Below are positions 20,975-30,239 of a DNA stretch of 30,239 bases, one piece after another. The DNA is from Chromera velia (Eukaryota > Sar > Chromeraceae), in NCBI GenBank assembly GCA_018398765.1, contig JAHBMJ010002569.1, positions 52,501-82,739 on the forward strand, read 5' to 3'. Below the pieces are notes generated by a model. That model was given only the letters and a program-made list of their open reading frames with translations, ran no database searches and had not been told where the DNA came from. The translations under genes and the position numbers were made by a program. The number at the start of each line of letters is the position of its first letter. Position 1 is the first letter of the stretch.

Positions 20975-23900
20975 CTAAGCACTCTCACGCCCCTCCGTCC
21001 CCCCTTGCGTGTGAAGAAGAGGGGGTGGAGGCAGCAGAGGACCGGTCCTCTGCCCCCCCAACCCCCGATCTCCCGACCCCAACCCTTTCATGTACTCCTC
21101 TCGCGCAATGATGGCTTCACACATCTCCACCATCTGCCTCTCCCTGCTCAGACGGGCCTGGAGCTCTTGCATTGTTGCAAGGGCTCGCTCCTTCATTTCT
21201 CGAACACGCTCGACTGGTGCCGAGATCAAATCCTGTGGGGAGACACCGGGGAGAGAATTTTTCGGAGAAGAAAGGTCAAGGATCGTGCATTCGACTCCGA
21301 TTTCCGAAGTGGAAACCTTCGCGGAGGGACGGGAGGGTGGGGATTCGGGCTGTCTGCTAGAACGAGGGCGGGAAAGGGACACCTGTCCACGTTCTTTCGG
21401 ACAGTCCGGGGGGACTACGGGCTTCGAGGCGGCAACAGGGACAACTGTGTTTTTCGTCTGGGTTGGCTGGTACAGAGGCAGGGGCTGTGGGGGGAGTGGG
21501 AGAGACTGTGCGACTACTGGGTCCACGGTCTCCTTCGACACGCCCTCGTTGAGCAGACCCGCATCCCGGCAGAGTGTGCGGACAGGCGCAGGCGGAACTG
21601 TTTGTACCTCCGTCAAACGGACCCTTGGGGGGGGACGTTGACAGCCTGATTGGCCTGTGGGAAGGAGAGAAGTGCCAACCCCCCCCCCTGCCCCTCCTGC
21701 TGCTGCTGCTGCCCTGGCACGCCAATTGCCGGTCTGCCAGGCCCAGGGAGCACGCGCAGATCCTACCGCAATCTCTCCAGAAAGGGAACTGCTGGAAGAA
21801 GTGCGACCGGATGGCACAAACGCAGCGCCTTGCTCGGTCTGTGTCCGGCGTGGGGGGGGACGCTGAGTTTGGGGTTGGACGGTTTCTCGGCCTCCCTCCT
21901 GCTCATCCTGCTGCTGCTGCTGTGGTCTGACTCGGGCTCCTTGCGGTCCGACCTCAACGTGAAGTTGCTGGAACCCCCTTGCTTGGAGGAGACGGCTGTG
22001 GACGGCGGTGGCATTCAGTTGGGGAGACGGGGGAAAGGGGCCCATAGACGTCTGGCTGGAGGAGTACTCGAGGCGGGGTAGAGTCTCCTGGAACTTGCGG
22101 AACCTCTCTCGCCCCCCGGTGACTGACGCACTTGTGTCCTCTCCCCCTGCTGAAAGAGGGGGGAAGTCGTCTTTGTCAGGTGGATGCTCCACATTGGGAG
22201 TTGCAACACGGGATGCAGCAACGCAACTAACAGCAGAAGAGATGCAAGAAGGGGCACCGCGGGGGGCATGGCACGAGCGACTGATGGGAACAGCCCCAAA
22301 AGGTCTCGAAGCTCTCACGATGTCATCACCCTGTCCCCTCTCCCGGTCCTCATCTGTCTCACCCCTCACCCCACCACGCTCCAGCAGGAGAGACTGAGAA
22401 TCTCCACGGCGGAGGTGATTCATCTCTTCTCCTGAGGGCATCGGAGCCCGTCCGAGCAAAGGGGACGCAACGAGATCCTCATGATGACAGGTCCCGGAAA
22501 GCGAAACGGAACCGCGGGGCACTACGGCCACACTGGCTACAGAGCCCGGGGCAGTGGACGGAGCAGATTGGACGTGCCGACTGCAGTGGACGGTCATGTC
22601 TGCTGCCGACGACACACCACATTTGCTGTCTGGGACTTTGCCGGGTTGAACTCGGCATGGGGGCAGAAGGGTGTCTGCTGACTGCTTTGACCTGCTGTCG
22701 GTGCACAGAGGTGGGTCTTCGTCCACCACTGTCGACTGGGGGGTAAAGTGCGGAGGAAAGGCAGCAAGGGAAAGCGACTCTTCGAGTCCGTCCACCTCAA
22801 GGAAGCCAAGGTCAAAGCCCTCAGGGGAAGACTCAAATTCTTCCCCCCCCTCCTCATCCCTCCCGTCTCTCTCCCTCCCATCACTCATTCCCCCTCTCAC
22901 GTTCACTCCTCCCTCAAGGTCGGCGGCATCCGAACAGTCGGGCCACGTAGTTGCAGTCTCACCCCCTTCGTTCGTTTCCCCCCCGGAAGGATGAGGAAAA
23001 GCAGTTTGGTCACTCTGTTCGCGTTCAAGCGTGAGAGACAATGCTCCGCTCTCCTCAAATCCGGGGGGCGGCGGAAGCGGGGCACACTGTGCACGCGGAG
23101 GCGGAATGGGATTCGGTCGGACGGCTGCTGTTGGAGGCCACATATCGGAGGCTGAGTCAGGGGTGACCTTACTGTCCATTCTGGACCCTGAACAACCAAG
23201 TCCCGCTCCCCCCCCTCTGGCTTGCATGCTTTGCAGGGAGTTGCTGGAAGGGTCCAGGGACTTCGGTTGTTGTTTTTCTGACTGCGGCTCCATCTGTGCC
23301 CCCCCCCACTGTCCACGTGCATCCTCCGGCCGATGCTGGTGATGAGCAGAACCAAAGCCTCTGGGCATCCCCCCCCCGTGTCCCTGCTGAGACATCGACA
23401 GGGCCACGTTCTGGAGGCTGCAGCTGGACACTCCTTCCACGCCAATCATGACCCCCCCCGGCTCTGCGGTCGTGCTGCGACTGAAGTATCCTCGGTCTTG
23501 CGAGTGAACCAGGGGTGGCGGATGGATGGGGGCGCGCAGACAGACATGATTGGCGGCGACAGAGGCCGGCCCCCCAAGGTGTGTTGCACAGTCTAGGGAC
23601 TGCAGAGAGGAAAGGAAAGGGAAGAAATGAGGAAAAAATTCTAACAAACAGTTGGGGGGGGCACAGGCTGGGATGAAAAGACTCGTGATAGAGGGACAGG
23701 AAATCCGTCTTTTTCCTTTTCGCATCTTAGCCTTTGGGGAAGGAGACGAGGGGAGACGAGACAAGGAGATTTGGAACTCTGCCAACTTTGTCCCGTGTTT
23801 TCATTCAAATAGAGACAGTGGCAGACAGCGCGAAGGGGTAAGAAATGAAGAATGCGGAGAGACATGCAGGAGAGACACGAAAGAAGAAACCAACCAGCCA

Positions 23901-24703
23901 ACCAACCTCTTTGGTCCGAACAAACTCTGCGTCTACGTCTGCGCTGTCCCTTTCCCCCTTCATCCTTCGCTCTCCCCCCGCCTCCCTCTCGTCCTCCTCG
24001 ACCGCAGTCAAACAGTCGGGGCGATCGACAGGGGGAAGAGGGGGCCCAGCCTCTTTCTCCACTAGCGCCTTCAGATCAGGAGCAAGAAAGTGGAAGTAGG
24101 CCGACCGCAGCTGTCTCGTGCCAGCCAGCCGTGCTCGGTGGTCCGCGTTCGCTACTGCAGATGCAACAGGTGTACAGACACAAGTGAAGCAACCTTGTAC
24201 AACATGAGAAACAAGGACGGTGCGCTTTGAAATGAGAGAGTTCCGAACACAGAGTTGCACAACAGACGCAGATGGTGGGCCAATCTGTCTCCCTTTGTTT
24301 CCTTCCAAAGCTAAACGGCAAAGAGGAAAAGAAACAACGCAATAAGAGCCAGGCGAAGGTCAAGCCGAGGTGGAGTTGACTTACATTGCAAGCTGTCACA
24401 AATGCTCTGCAGCGACGCTCGCCACCCTCCCCACTTTTGTTCCCAGAGGATCCAGCCTCGGATCCCGTCCTCCTCTTCTGCGCCAGTGTGGAAAAACGCA
24501 CACCGCTCACCGAACTCGCACCTGCGTTGACACATAAACACACGAAGATCAAGAAGACGGGTGCCATCTGCTACAATTCAGAAGCAAGGGAACGAAAGCA
24601 GAACAGGGGAAGAAAGAGACTCACCCGCTGGAACCGTGCCCGTACTTGCAGACTTGAGTCCGAAAGATCAGGGGGTGAAAAATCCTCTCCAGCTGATTGT
24701 GGG
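20975..24703 (-). CDS. CCCH-type zinc-finger protein with long disordered tail, spliced, 5' end uncertain
   Basis: Four minus-strand exons fit together in phase: 24703-24625, 24521-24385, 24154-23907 and 23599-20975. The donors are GTGAGT, GTAAGT and GTTGGT; the acceptors are attgcag, aacgcag, catctgcag and ctctgcag. The first two exons create CKYGHGSSGC followed by EFGERCAFFH. This is an exact C-x8-C-x5-C-x3-H finger, preceded by FHPLIFRTQ, which resembles the HPxxYRT lead-in of plant and protist CCCH proteins. Such fingers usually bind RNA. The rest (about 1000 residues) is Ser/Pro/Gly/Gln-rich and looks disordered, with short Q, A and S runs. Near the C-terminus, about residues 950-1005 of the part shown here, lies a charged heptad-like stretch (VERVREMKERALATMQELQ) that probably forms a coiled coil. 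It ends at a TAG at 20975. The first 62 codons of the long 3' open frame upstream of 23599 are intron. RNA binding is inferred from the family; the target is unknown. Confidence 0.8.
23600..23906 (-). other. Intron of CCCH gene (307 nt)
   Basis: The donor is GAG|GTTGGT and the acceptor is ctctctgcag with a long pyrimidine tract. It is a phase 0 intron. The frame of the last exon happens to stay open through part of this intron, so a naive open frame gives a false N-terminus for the large exon. Confidence 0.7.
24155..24384 (-). other. Intron of CCCH gene (230 nt)
   Basis: The intron begins GTAAGT and ends in catctgcag on the minus strand. The upstream exon leaves one base and the downstream exon supplies two, which restores the frame. 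This phase agreement is the main support for joining the finger exon to the exon at 24154-23907. Confidence 0.7.
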
Positions 24704-24798
24704 CTGCAATGGGGGGCATAAGAAGAGAGAAAGATTAATTGTTTCCAACCAAAAACATCAGGATGACAGAAGCTTCTTCTTGCGCTCGCGCTGCTGAC

Positions 24799-25006
24799 CA
24801 AGAGGACAGTCTTTCTTGCAACATTTTTTTGGTGAAAAGCAGGCCACCGGCAGATAAAAGACCACAAGAGGATCTCGCCGGGACACAGGCCGCGATCGAT
24901 CTACACGACCTGCTGCCCTGGAGTTTTTTGTCTGACGAGCCATTTGAGGTTTGGGAACCTGGCAATCGCCAACACTCGTTGAGAAGACTACCTGAGGCTT
25001 TGACAT
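24799..25006 (-). CDS. Candidate first exon of the CCCH zinc-finger gene
   Basis: A minus-strand open frame starts at the ATG at 25006-25004 (MSKPQVVFSTS). It contains a basic, Cys-rich end (KKCCKKDCPL). If it is cut at the GTCAGC donor just below 24799, it leaves one base. That base fits the two-base start of the next exon at 24703 and makes a 95-nt intron, similar to the 103-nt intron that follows. The donor is weak, though it resembles the GTCGGT donors of the neighbouring MIOX gene. Other phase-compatible donors exist (for example CAG|GTCGTG inside the same frame), and the true first exon could lie further upstream. An overlapping minus frame and a long plus frame are also open here, so an open frame alone proves little. 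Confidence 0.25.
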
Positions 25007-25667
25007 ACACCTCAGTAACGGGAAATGCTCAAATAAAAACCATTCAATTTCGCTCTTACTCCAATTTTTTAAAGATTCAGATCATAAAACATCATGGGAC
25101 AGACATTGGGAGACAAAAAGCGAGAGGTTCACTACAGCTTGAGATCATGCACTGTGAGAAGGAGCAGTCAGTCTTTTTCCATCTTCGTCACTTCCTGCTG
25201 TGGTGGAACAAACTTCGGCAGAACAGCATCGCGCTGCATGAAGTCCATCGCCGCGCCGCGCTGTTGCTTGAAAGCATTTTTTTTTTTTTTTTTTTTTCAA
25301 AATTTGCGTTGCAGTACTGGCTGCGCGCGCGGTACGTGGCATATATGCGATACAGCGATGCCGTGGCCCCCCCATATATATGCACTGCAACATTTAGACA
25401 TGCATGCCGTGGCCATGCAAGCATTGACGAATCGCGACTTGCGCGCAGGCACTGCATGAAGCCTTCTGACAAAAAGGATGACGTCTCCGTTTCGGCAGGA
25501 TTCTGCAGCATTTTTTGGCTTTGTTGCCCAAATTGTCCGAACCCTGGCACGAAGCCTCTGCCATAAGATTCCCCATCGGTCCTTGTGTGCTTACTGGCTC
25601 GTCTGCACTGGGTTTCTTCGGTGTTTCTGTGGATTCAGTCAAGTTCCTGCGAAGTAGAGGGGGGACG
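25007..25667. promoter_or_regulatory. Divergent intergenic region between CCCH gene and MIOX
   Basis: About 660 bp separate the presumed start of the minus-strand CCCH gene from the MIOX ATG. The stretch must hold the 5' flanks of both genes. It contains a T21 run, several GCATGC/TATATA-rich segments and an inverted repeat (GTTGCAGT ... ACTGCAAC). I could not identify a defined promoter element. A plus-strand frame is open across much of it but lacks any recognisable domain. Confidence 0.4.
25277..25297. repeat. T21 homopolymer (A21 on minus strand)
   Basis: An uninterrupted run of 21 T lies in the shared 5' region of the two divergent genes. Read on the minus strand it resembles a poly(A) tail following about 160 bases of GCATGC-rich sequence. 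This could mean a short retroposed element, but no clean target-site duplication directly flanks it. Confidence 0.8.
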
Positions 25668-27031
25668 ATGGGTGGCACCCGGAATGGTCCTCAGCACGTG
25701 GCGGGGAAGGAGAAGGACCTTTTTCGAGACTATGACGGCGCTAAGGATGCCAAGCAGTACGACAACGTGCTTCGGCACTATCGCAGCATGCGAGAGAACC
25801 AGTGCGTCGCCTTTGTGCGAGGGATGCACGAGAAATGGGGAAGGCTGGACAAGGCTGAGATGACGATTTGGGAGGCGTTTGAGAAGTTGGCAGACTTCGT
25901 TGACACTAGCGATCCTGACACCACCTCACCCAATCTTGAGCACATGTTTCAGACTGCAGAGGGACTGAGGCAGGCAGGTGAGCCTGACTGGATGCAGCTG
26001 ACGGGGCTAATTCACGACCTTGGGAAGGTCTTGTATCTTTGGGGGGATGCCAAGGATGGGCAAGACGCTCGATCGACGGAGTCTGTTCAGTGGGGCATTG
26101 GGGGCGACACCTGGGTGGTGGGGTGTCCCATCCCTCCATCTGCCATCTTTCCTGAATTCAACAAGCTGAACCCTGACGCTGGTCACGAGGTTTATGACCA
26201 GGGGGAGGAGCGACCCTGTGGAATGTACGAGCCCAAGTGCGGGATGGACAACTTGTTGTACGCATTCGGGTCGGTTTCTTGGCCTGACTTACTTCGGAGT
26301 TTTCAAGGACGCTTCTGTTGTTGCCTGGATGTCTTGTGCTCCTTTCGATGTGCTCTCAGAACTGCTGCTGTTTTTTCGGTCCCTCTCAACTGTTTGGTTT
26401 GTTCTGGGTCACGATCACCCTTGTGAGCCCACCGATTGCCTGGGCACATTGAACCAGATTTGCCCTTTATGTTTCCTTGTGCGTCTTCGAAGCTGCTGTT
26501 GCTTTTTTGAATCCTCCTTGAAGTCTGCTTTGGTTTGTTTGGTGTTCTGCAGGCACGACGAGTACATGTACACTGTCTTGAAGGAGAACTGCCCTGACTT
26601 CCCTGAGATGGGCAAAAAGATTGTCAGACTCCATTCTTGCTACCCATGGCACGAGGGGGCGGCATACAGAGAGCTGATGGCGCCCGGCGACGAAGAAACG
26701 GAAAGGTCGGTCAGAAAGGCAAGCAGCCAAGTTTTTTGGGGGGGGGGGGGGGGGGGGGATGTCAAAGGAACGCAGTAAGCCGGGGGACTGCTCATACGGT
26801 CTACACATACGGGAGAGAGTGAAGGTAGAGAGGGGTGAAAACAATGCCTGATTCACCTGATCCACACGTGCGTACATGCGTGGCCTGTTGTGTCAAAAAG
26901 TCTCTCACGCTCTCACGTGTGTCCCGGTATGAATTCTTGTCTAGCTGTCTTTTTACAGCCAGTGCGTGCGCGGGAAAGTACGTGTGTGTCCATGCATGTG
27001 TGTTTGGGTGTCGTGTGTGTGAGAGGGAGAG

Positions 27032-27069
<38 letters not shown>

Positions 27070-27386
27070 AAACAGAAAGAAAGAGGAAAAACATGCATGT
27101 GTGTGGGACGGTGGGGGGTGGGTGAACGCTTCTTGATGTGATCTGCTGTCTCTCTCGCCGAAGCACGCTAGAAAAAGCCCTCTGTTGTTGTTTCCTTCAC
27201 ATTTGAGTGAGAGTGTGCTCTTGTTCTTGCGTGTTCGTGTTCTTCTTTCACTTCTTCAGGTGGGTTCGTCGGTTCAACGAATTCGACCTGTACACAAAGA
27301 GCGACTCCCCTCCCGATGTGGAGGCTCTGAAGCCCTACTACGCAGCGCTGATAGAGAAGTACTGTCCTGGAAAGTTGAGATGGTGA
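25668..27386 (+). CDS. MIOX: Myo-inositol oxygenase, three exons, complete
   Basis: This gene encodes the non-haem di-iron enzyme that cleaves myo-inositol with O2 to give D-glucuronate, in the cytosol. The exons are 25668-26269, 26553-26705 and 27260-27386. Both donors read GTCGGT; the acceptors are tctgcag and cttcttcag. All phases join and give 293 residues, close to the roughly 285 of the animal enzyme. The six iron ligands known for the family are all visible: His92 (EHMFQTAEG), His116 and Asp117 (GLIHDLGK), His202 (GHDEYMY, formed across the first splice junction), His228 (RLHSCYPWH) and Asp261 (FNEFDLYTK). The C-terminus ends in KYCPGKLRW, as in the family. I chose the ATG at 25668 because conserved sequence starts shortly after it and its context is gacgATGG. 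The frame stays open upstream to about 25515, but without recognisable similarity. An insert of about 12 residues after LYLWG is absent from the human protein. Function and exon structure are very secure; the exact start is less so. Confidence 0.95.
26738..26758. repeat. G21 homopolymer in MIOX intron 2
   Basis: Twenty-one G follow T6, 33 bases downstream of the exon 2 donor. Its length may be inexact, since such runs sequence poorly. Confidence 0.85.
27033..27065. repeat. (GA)n microsatellite in MIOX intron 2
   Basis: About 16 GA units within the 554-nt second intron, after GTGTGT-rich sequence. Confidence 0.9.
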
Positions 27387-27678
27387 GGGGGGCAAGTGAA
27401 CGAAGAAGGGAGGGAGGGAAGGTTGGACTTTTCTCAAGCTTGCTCTCTGGGTGGACGGGGAAGGATAGGCGTTCTCTCTGCGTGTGCAGGGAAAGGAAGC
27501 TGGAAGCGGATGAGGAGAGAGACACTGAATGAAGGAAGGAAGCAAAAGGGTCCGGTTCCTTTGTCCGTTTATTCCTGCGCCTTTTCTTCTTCCCTGCTTC
27601 TTCCTGGATGAGTGGAAGGTCGGGGAATTAAAACGAGATAGAGCGAATGAATGACCTTACTGCACAGCCAAGACCCTC

Positions 27679-27754
27679 GGGGGGGGGGGGGNNNNNNNNN
27701 NNNNNNNNNNNNNNNNNNNNNNNNNNNNNNNNNNNNNNNGGGGGGGGGGGGGGG
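27679..27754. other. Assembly gap of 48 N inside a G tract
   Basis: Thirteen G precede the N run (27692-27739) and 15 G follow it. The gap is probably a longer poly-G that failed to assemble; the true length is unknown. Confidence 0.9.
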
Positions 27755-28500
27755 ATTTTTATATTAATATTTCAGAACATCACGACTGTTGGGTCGAGGC
27801 CCTCAATTGGTTGTCTTCTGTTTGTTTATTGGTCGAAACTAGGGACGAGATGGTGACAGAAGAGAGAAGAGAAGGCGGAGGAACGAAAACCGGAGGAACG
27901 ACAGAGGAGTTCAGATGCACAGCCGAATGAGAGAGAAGGAAAGAGCCCAAAAGAAGGAGAGAAGGAAGAAAGGGGTTGATCGGATTTCAATGACATGGAA
28001 AGAGAGGACATGACTTTGATCTGGCGAGTCGCAAAGACTGTTTCGACCAAACGAGAAGATATGTGGCGCTGACCACCTCTCTTCCTCTCTGCCTGTCTGT
28101 CCGTATCTGTGTCTGTGCGATGAGCTGTCGCCTTGTCTACTGGTTCGCATCTATTGGTGATGGAACGAAGAAACGTCATGAGCTCAGTGACAGACGGACA
28201 CGCGCAAATGGTGGCATATCGTATACTTGCACATGACCGTCGTAACTAACGCTTTTGGACTTCTTCTACATTCTGTCCTGTTCTCTTCTCTGTACACGCC
28301 CTCTCTCTTTCTATTTTTCTTACTCACACCTGTAAAGAAGGAAGGGAAAGGAAAGGAAAAGGAGCCTTCTCGGACTGAAAGAAGGTCTGAGGCCTGGGTC
28401 GGTCGGGCGCTTGTAGGGTCGGTTGTGTGATGAACGCAGGTGGTCATGGCAAGAGAGATGGCTGCATGCATTGAATGGATCGATGCTTTCGTTCCCTCTC

Positions 28501-28502
28501 TT

Positions 28503-28549
<47 letters not shown>
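28501..28549. repeat. (CT)n microsatellite
   Basis: About 24 CT units with one TTT interruption. Confidence 0.9.
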
Positions 28550-28553
<4 letters not shown>

Positions 28554-29130
28554 ATACAGACCAGAGACGGTCTCGGGCAGACTGAGGCCGTGTCGATGTT
28601 TTGTTTCTTCTTCAATTGATTTGTGCATTCATCCCTTGTTTTATTTTTCTCTCTTTCTTTTTGTCTTCATTCGTGCTCACGCTCACTGTGAGTTGCGTCT
28701 CTCTTTCTCCTTCTTCGTCTCCATCTTTCTTTCTCAGTTTGGACCGGTCTTTCTCGTTCGCGTGGCAGGCACGTTTTCTTGTCTTCTTTTTCTTCTTGAA
28801 AGTCTCCGCCCATGCACATGCGATCGAGGTGGAGTCGAATGTCTCTGCGTGGCCTTGTTTGTACAGCTATCCGTTTGCACAGTGAATTGCACTCCTGCAG
28901 CGTCCCTTCATAAGGTGACTGTGTGAGTTTGTGACATCCCCTGTTCTTTGTTTCTCTGGGACTAGCTCTGGGATTCGTCTTTGAACGGCTGGAAGCATCA
29001 TTCGCCGTAAGTGCATCTACCGATATACGCTCGGAAGTAGGCTCGGAATTCCGGGTAAGCGGTTAAAATTAAATTTATCTTTGCCCTTGTCTTTGCCTTG
29101 CTGGAAGTGCGTGTTATGTACAATAAAAGT

Positions 29131-29176
29131 CACATTTAAAGTGTGACTCATATTTCCCATCTGACTGAAGAGTCAG
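29131..29176 (+). terminator. AATAAA signal with two adjacent hairpins
   Basis: AATAAA is followed by AGTCACA-TTTAAAG-TGTGACT (7-bp arms) and then by CTGACT-GAAG-AGTCAG (6-bp arms). This could be a transcript 3' end or part of a decayed element. No gene ending here was identified. Confidence 0.25.
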
Positions 29177-29846
29177 TGTTTTTGCTGATAAAAAAGTTGA
29201 AATGGTAGTGACCTGGTAGTCAAAAGGTACGCATGATAATTTGTGTATTGTTGTGTGCCGCCGGTCGATCGGTGCTAATCGGTGCCCCACGTACTAACGG
29301 CTCATACGGTCGCAGATAGCAAGACCGCTTTGCTGGGCCTTGGGTCTATAGCGGCGTTTTCGAATAATTGATAATAATTGGCTAACTACCTGATTAGTAC
29401 ATGGATAAAAATCGACATGACTACCCAAAATACGTTTTTTTTTCTACTTAACATATTATTGCTTCTAATATTGTTGCTGTTATTAAGTGATAAGTGATTT
29501 AGTGGGGCTTTAGAGCACTGTTGCCGTTTTGTCTTATAGAGGTTACCGTTTTTATCTTACTACGCACTTCGTTTTTACCTTACTACAGACGTACGTCAGC
29601 GTGCATCACTAGGATAGGATGGGATAGGATTAATGTCTGGAGGATTGGCCTCCTGCCCCAATGCCGAGCGCTCGACGTGCAGCGTCCAGGAAAAGCGTAT
29701 ACACACGTCGGATACTAGCCCGAGGTGCGTCATCTTCTGTATGTTCGTTTATCTTAATCAGCACACGTGCGTCAGTATATAGGAGCACTTTAAGTTCGTC
29801 CGTATCTTTTTGTAGTATGTCTAGTTCTATGTCACTATATAGATGT

Positions 29847-29879
29847 ACTAGTATATACTAGAGTATATACTAGTATATC
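29847..29879. repeat. Tandem palindromes of ACTAGTATATACTAG
   Basis: The self-complementary word ACTAGTATATACTAG is followed at once by AGTATATACTAGTAT, giving nested inverted repeats of about 30 bases. Confidence 0.7.
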
Positions 29880-30090
29880 AGCGTGGACGCTCTTCGTTTG
29901 ACCTCTCTGAACCTAACTACCACTTAAAAGTTTAAGCCGCATTTTTGGATAAGTTTGAAAGTCCGTGCCGCAGACGTGGATCATTTACGGTGTCTTAAAA
30001 GCCAAAACTGCATATCTGGACGGTGTCTTGACCGTGTACGCCGCAAGCGTGGACGGTCTCTTGAAAAACGATGCCGCAAATAGAGATCAC
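29880..30090 (+). repeat. Imperfect repeats, period about 33 nt
   Basis: GGTGTCTT, GGTGTCTT and GGTCTCTT occur at 29989, 30022 and 30055, exactly 33 bases apart. Each is preceded by a GTGGA/CTGGAC word and a GCCGCA-like word; GCCGCA recurs at 30040 and 30073. GCGTGGACGCTCTTCG near 29881 is a further diverged match. In frame, each unit gives a Y/D-G-V/L-L motif every 11 residues. Confidence 0.5.
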
Positions 30091-30239
30091 TTTTGTAAGC
30101 TCTTTTACGGGAGTCTTAGTAATATCAGATACAGGTGGTTAAAGTCTGACAGACATCGGTTGGTTTGGTCTAGCAGTTAATTACTGTTAATATCAATCTC
30201 GAGCATTCTTAGTGATGACGTCAAGCAGACACATCAAGC

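Larger units (their letters stand above)
27387..28930. other. Low-complexity DNA downstream of MIOX, no gene recognised
   Basis: It begins with the presumed MIOX 3' UTR. It contains the gap at 27692-27739, purine-rich DNA to about 27980, and pyrimidine-rich DNA from 28480. Short frames on both strands have biased composition and no domain. Confidence 0.5.
28931..30239. other. Right-end region of distinct composition, no gene recognised
   Basis: It has fewer purine/pyrimidine blocks and more AT than the preceding 20 kb, resembling the first 1.6 kb. It holds an AATAAA with two hairpins (about 29131-29176), a GGATAGGATGGGATAGGAT repeat near 29613, a palindrome cluster near 29847 and imperfect repeats near 29880-30090. 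The short frames, such as 29965-30180, have no recognised domain. Confidence 0.45.

Noticed and set aside
20963-22397. Several plus-strand frames of 100-230 codons opposite the last CCCH exon
   Set aside because: They are antisense shadows of a GC-rich coding exon, with no domains and mutual overlap.
23600-23785. N-terminal 62 codons of the long minus-strand frame as part of the CCCH protein
   Set aside because: A strong acceptor (ctctctgcag) at 23600 and a phase-matched donor at 23906 show that this segment is intron.
24739-25566. A 275-codon plus-strand open frame upstream of MIOX
   Set aside because: It runs through a T21 tract and the divergent 5' region, has no recognisable domain, and overlaps the minus-strand start of the CCCH gene. 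Chance openness is likely, though part of it could be transcribed as a 5' UTR.
28423-28926. A 167-codon plus-strand frame with a hydrophobic, membrane-like character
   Set aside because: The hydrophobicity comes from CT-rich DNA (Leu/Ser/Phe codons); there is no domain or splice support.

Overview
This is a eukaryotic nuclear window, probably from a protist or alga. The evidence is spliced genes with GT..AG introns, a degenerate non-LTR retrotransposon, and kilobases of purine/pyrimidine-biased simple-sequence DNA. The combination (myo-inositol oxygenase, short introns, tetranucleotide repeats everywhere) fits a chromerid alga such as Chromera velia. That name is a guess from general character; nothing in the window proves it. 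Most long open frames here are chance frames running through low-complexity DNA.

Layout. (1) 1-1650: an island of different composition with short plus-strand reading frames. One of them (1190-1603) looks like a T5orf172/GIY-YIG-type domain. (2) 1939-2431: a frame-broken minus-strand coding remnant. (3) 2500-3180: purine-rich low-complexity DNA. (4) 3199-3519: a plus-strand coding-like fragment of unknown function. (5) 3566-7000: a decayed LINE-type element on the minus strand, with a poly-serine N-terminus, an AP-type endonuclease, a proline-rich linker and a reverse transcriptase. (6) 7466-7981: an unassigned minus-strand open frame. (7) 8000-20970: about 13 kb with no recognisable gene, dominated by microsatellites. 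(8) 20975 to about 25006, minus: a spliced gene for a large CCCH zinc-finger protein. (9) 25668-27386, plus: a complete three-exon myo-inositol oxygenase (MIOX) gene. (10) 27387-28930: low-complexity DNA with a 48-base assembly gap inside a G run. (11) 28930-30239: a gene-poor, AT-richer end with hairpins, a palindrome cluster and imperfect repeats of about 33 nt.

The two solid genes are divergent, head to head around 25.0-25.7 kb. The MIOX product would oxidise myo-inositol to D-glucuronate in the cytosol. The CCCH protein is probably an RNA-binding regulator. Nothing suggests that they act in one pathway. I found no tRNA, rRNA or CRISPR array. No new multi-gene system could be supported. 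The items most worth following up are the zinc finger rebuilt across an intron, the stop-riddled but otherwise in-frame LINE, and the foreign-looking left island.
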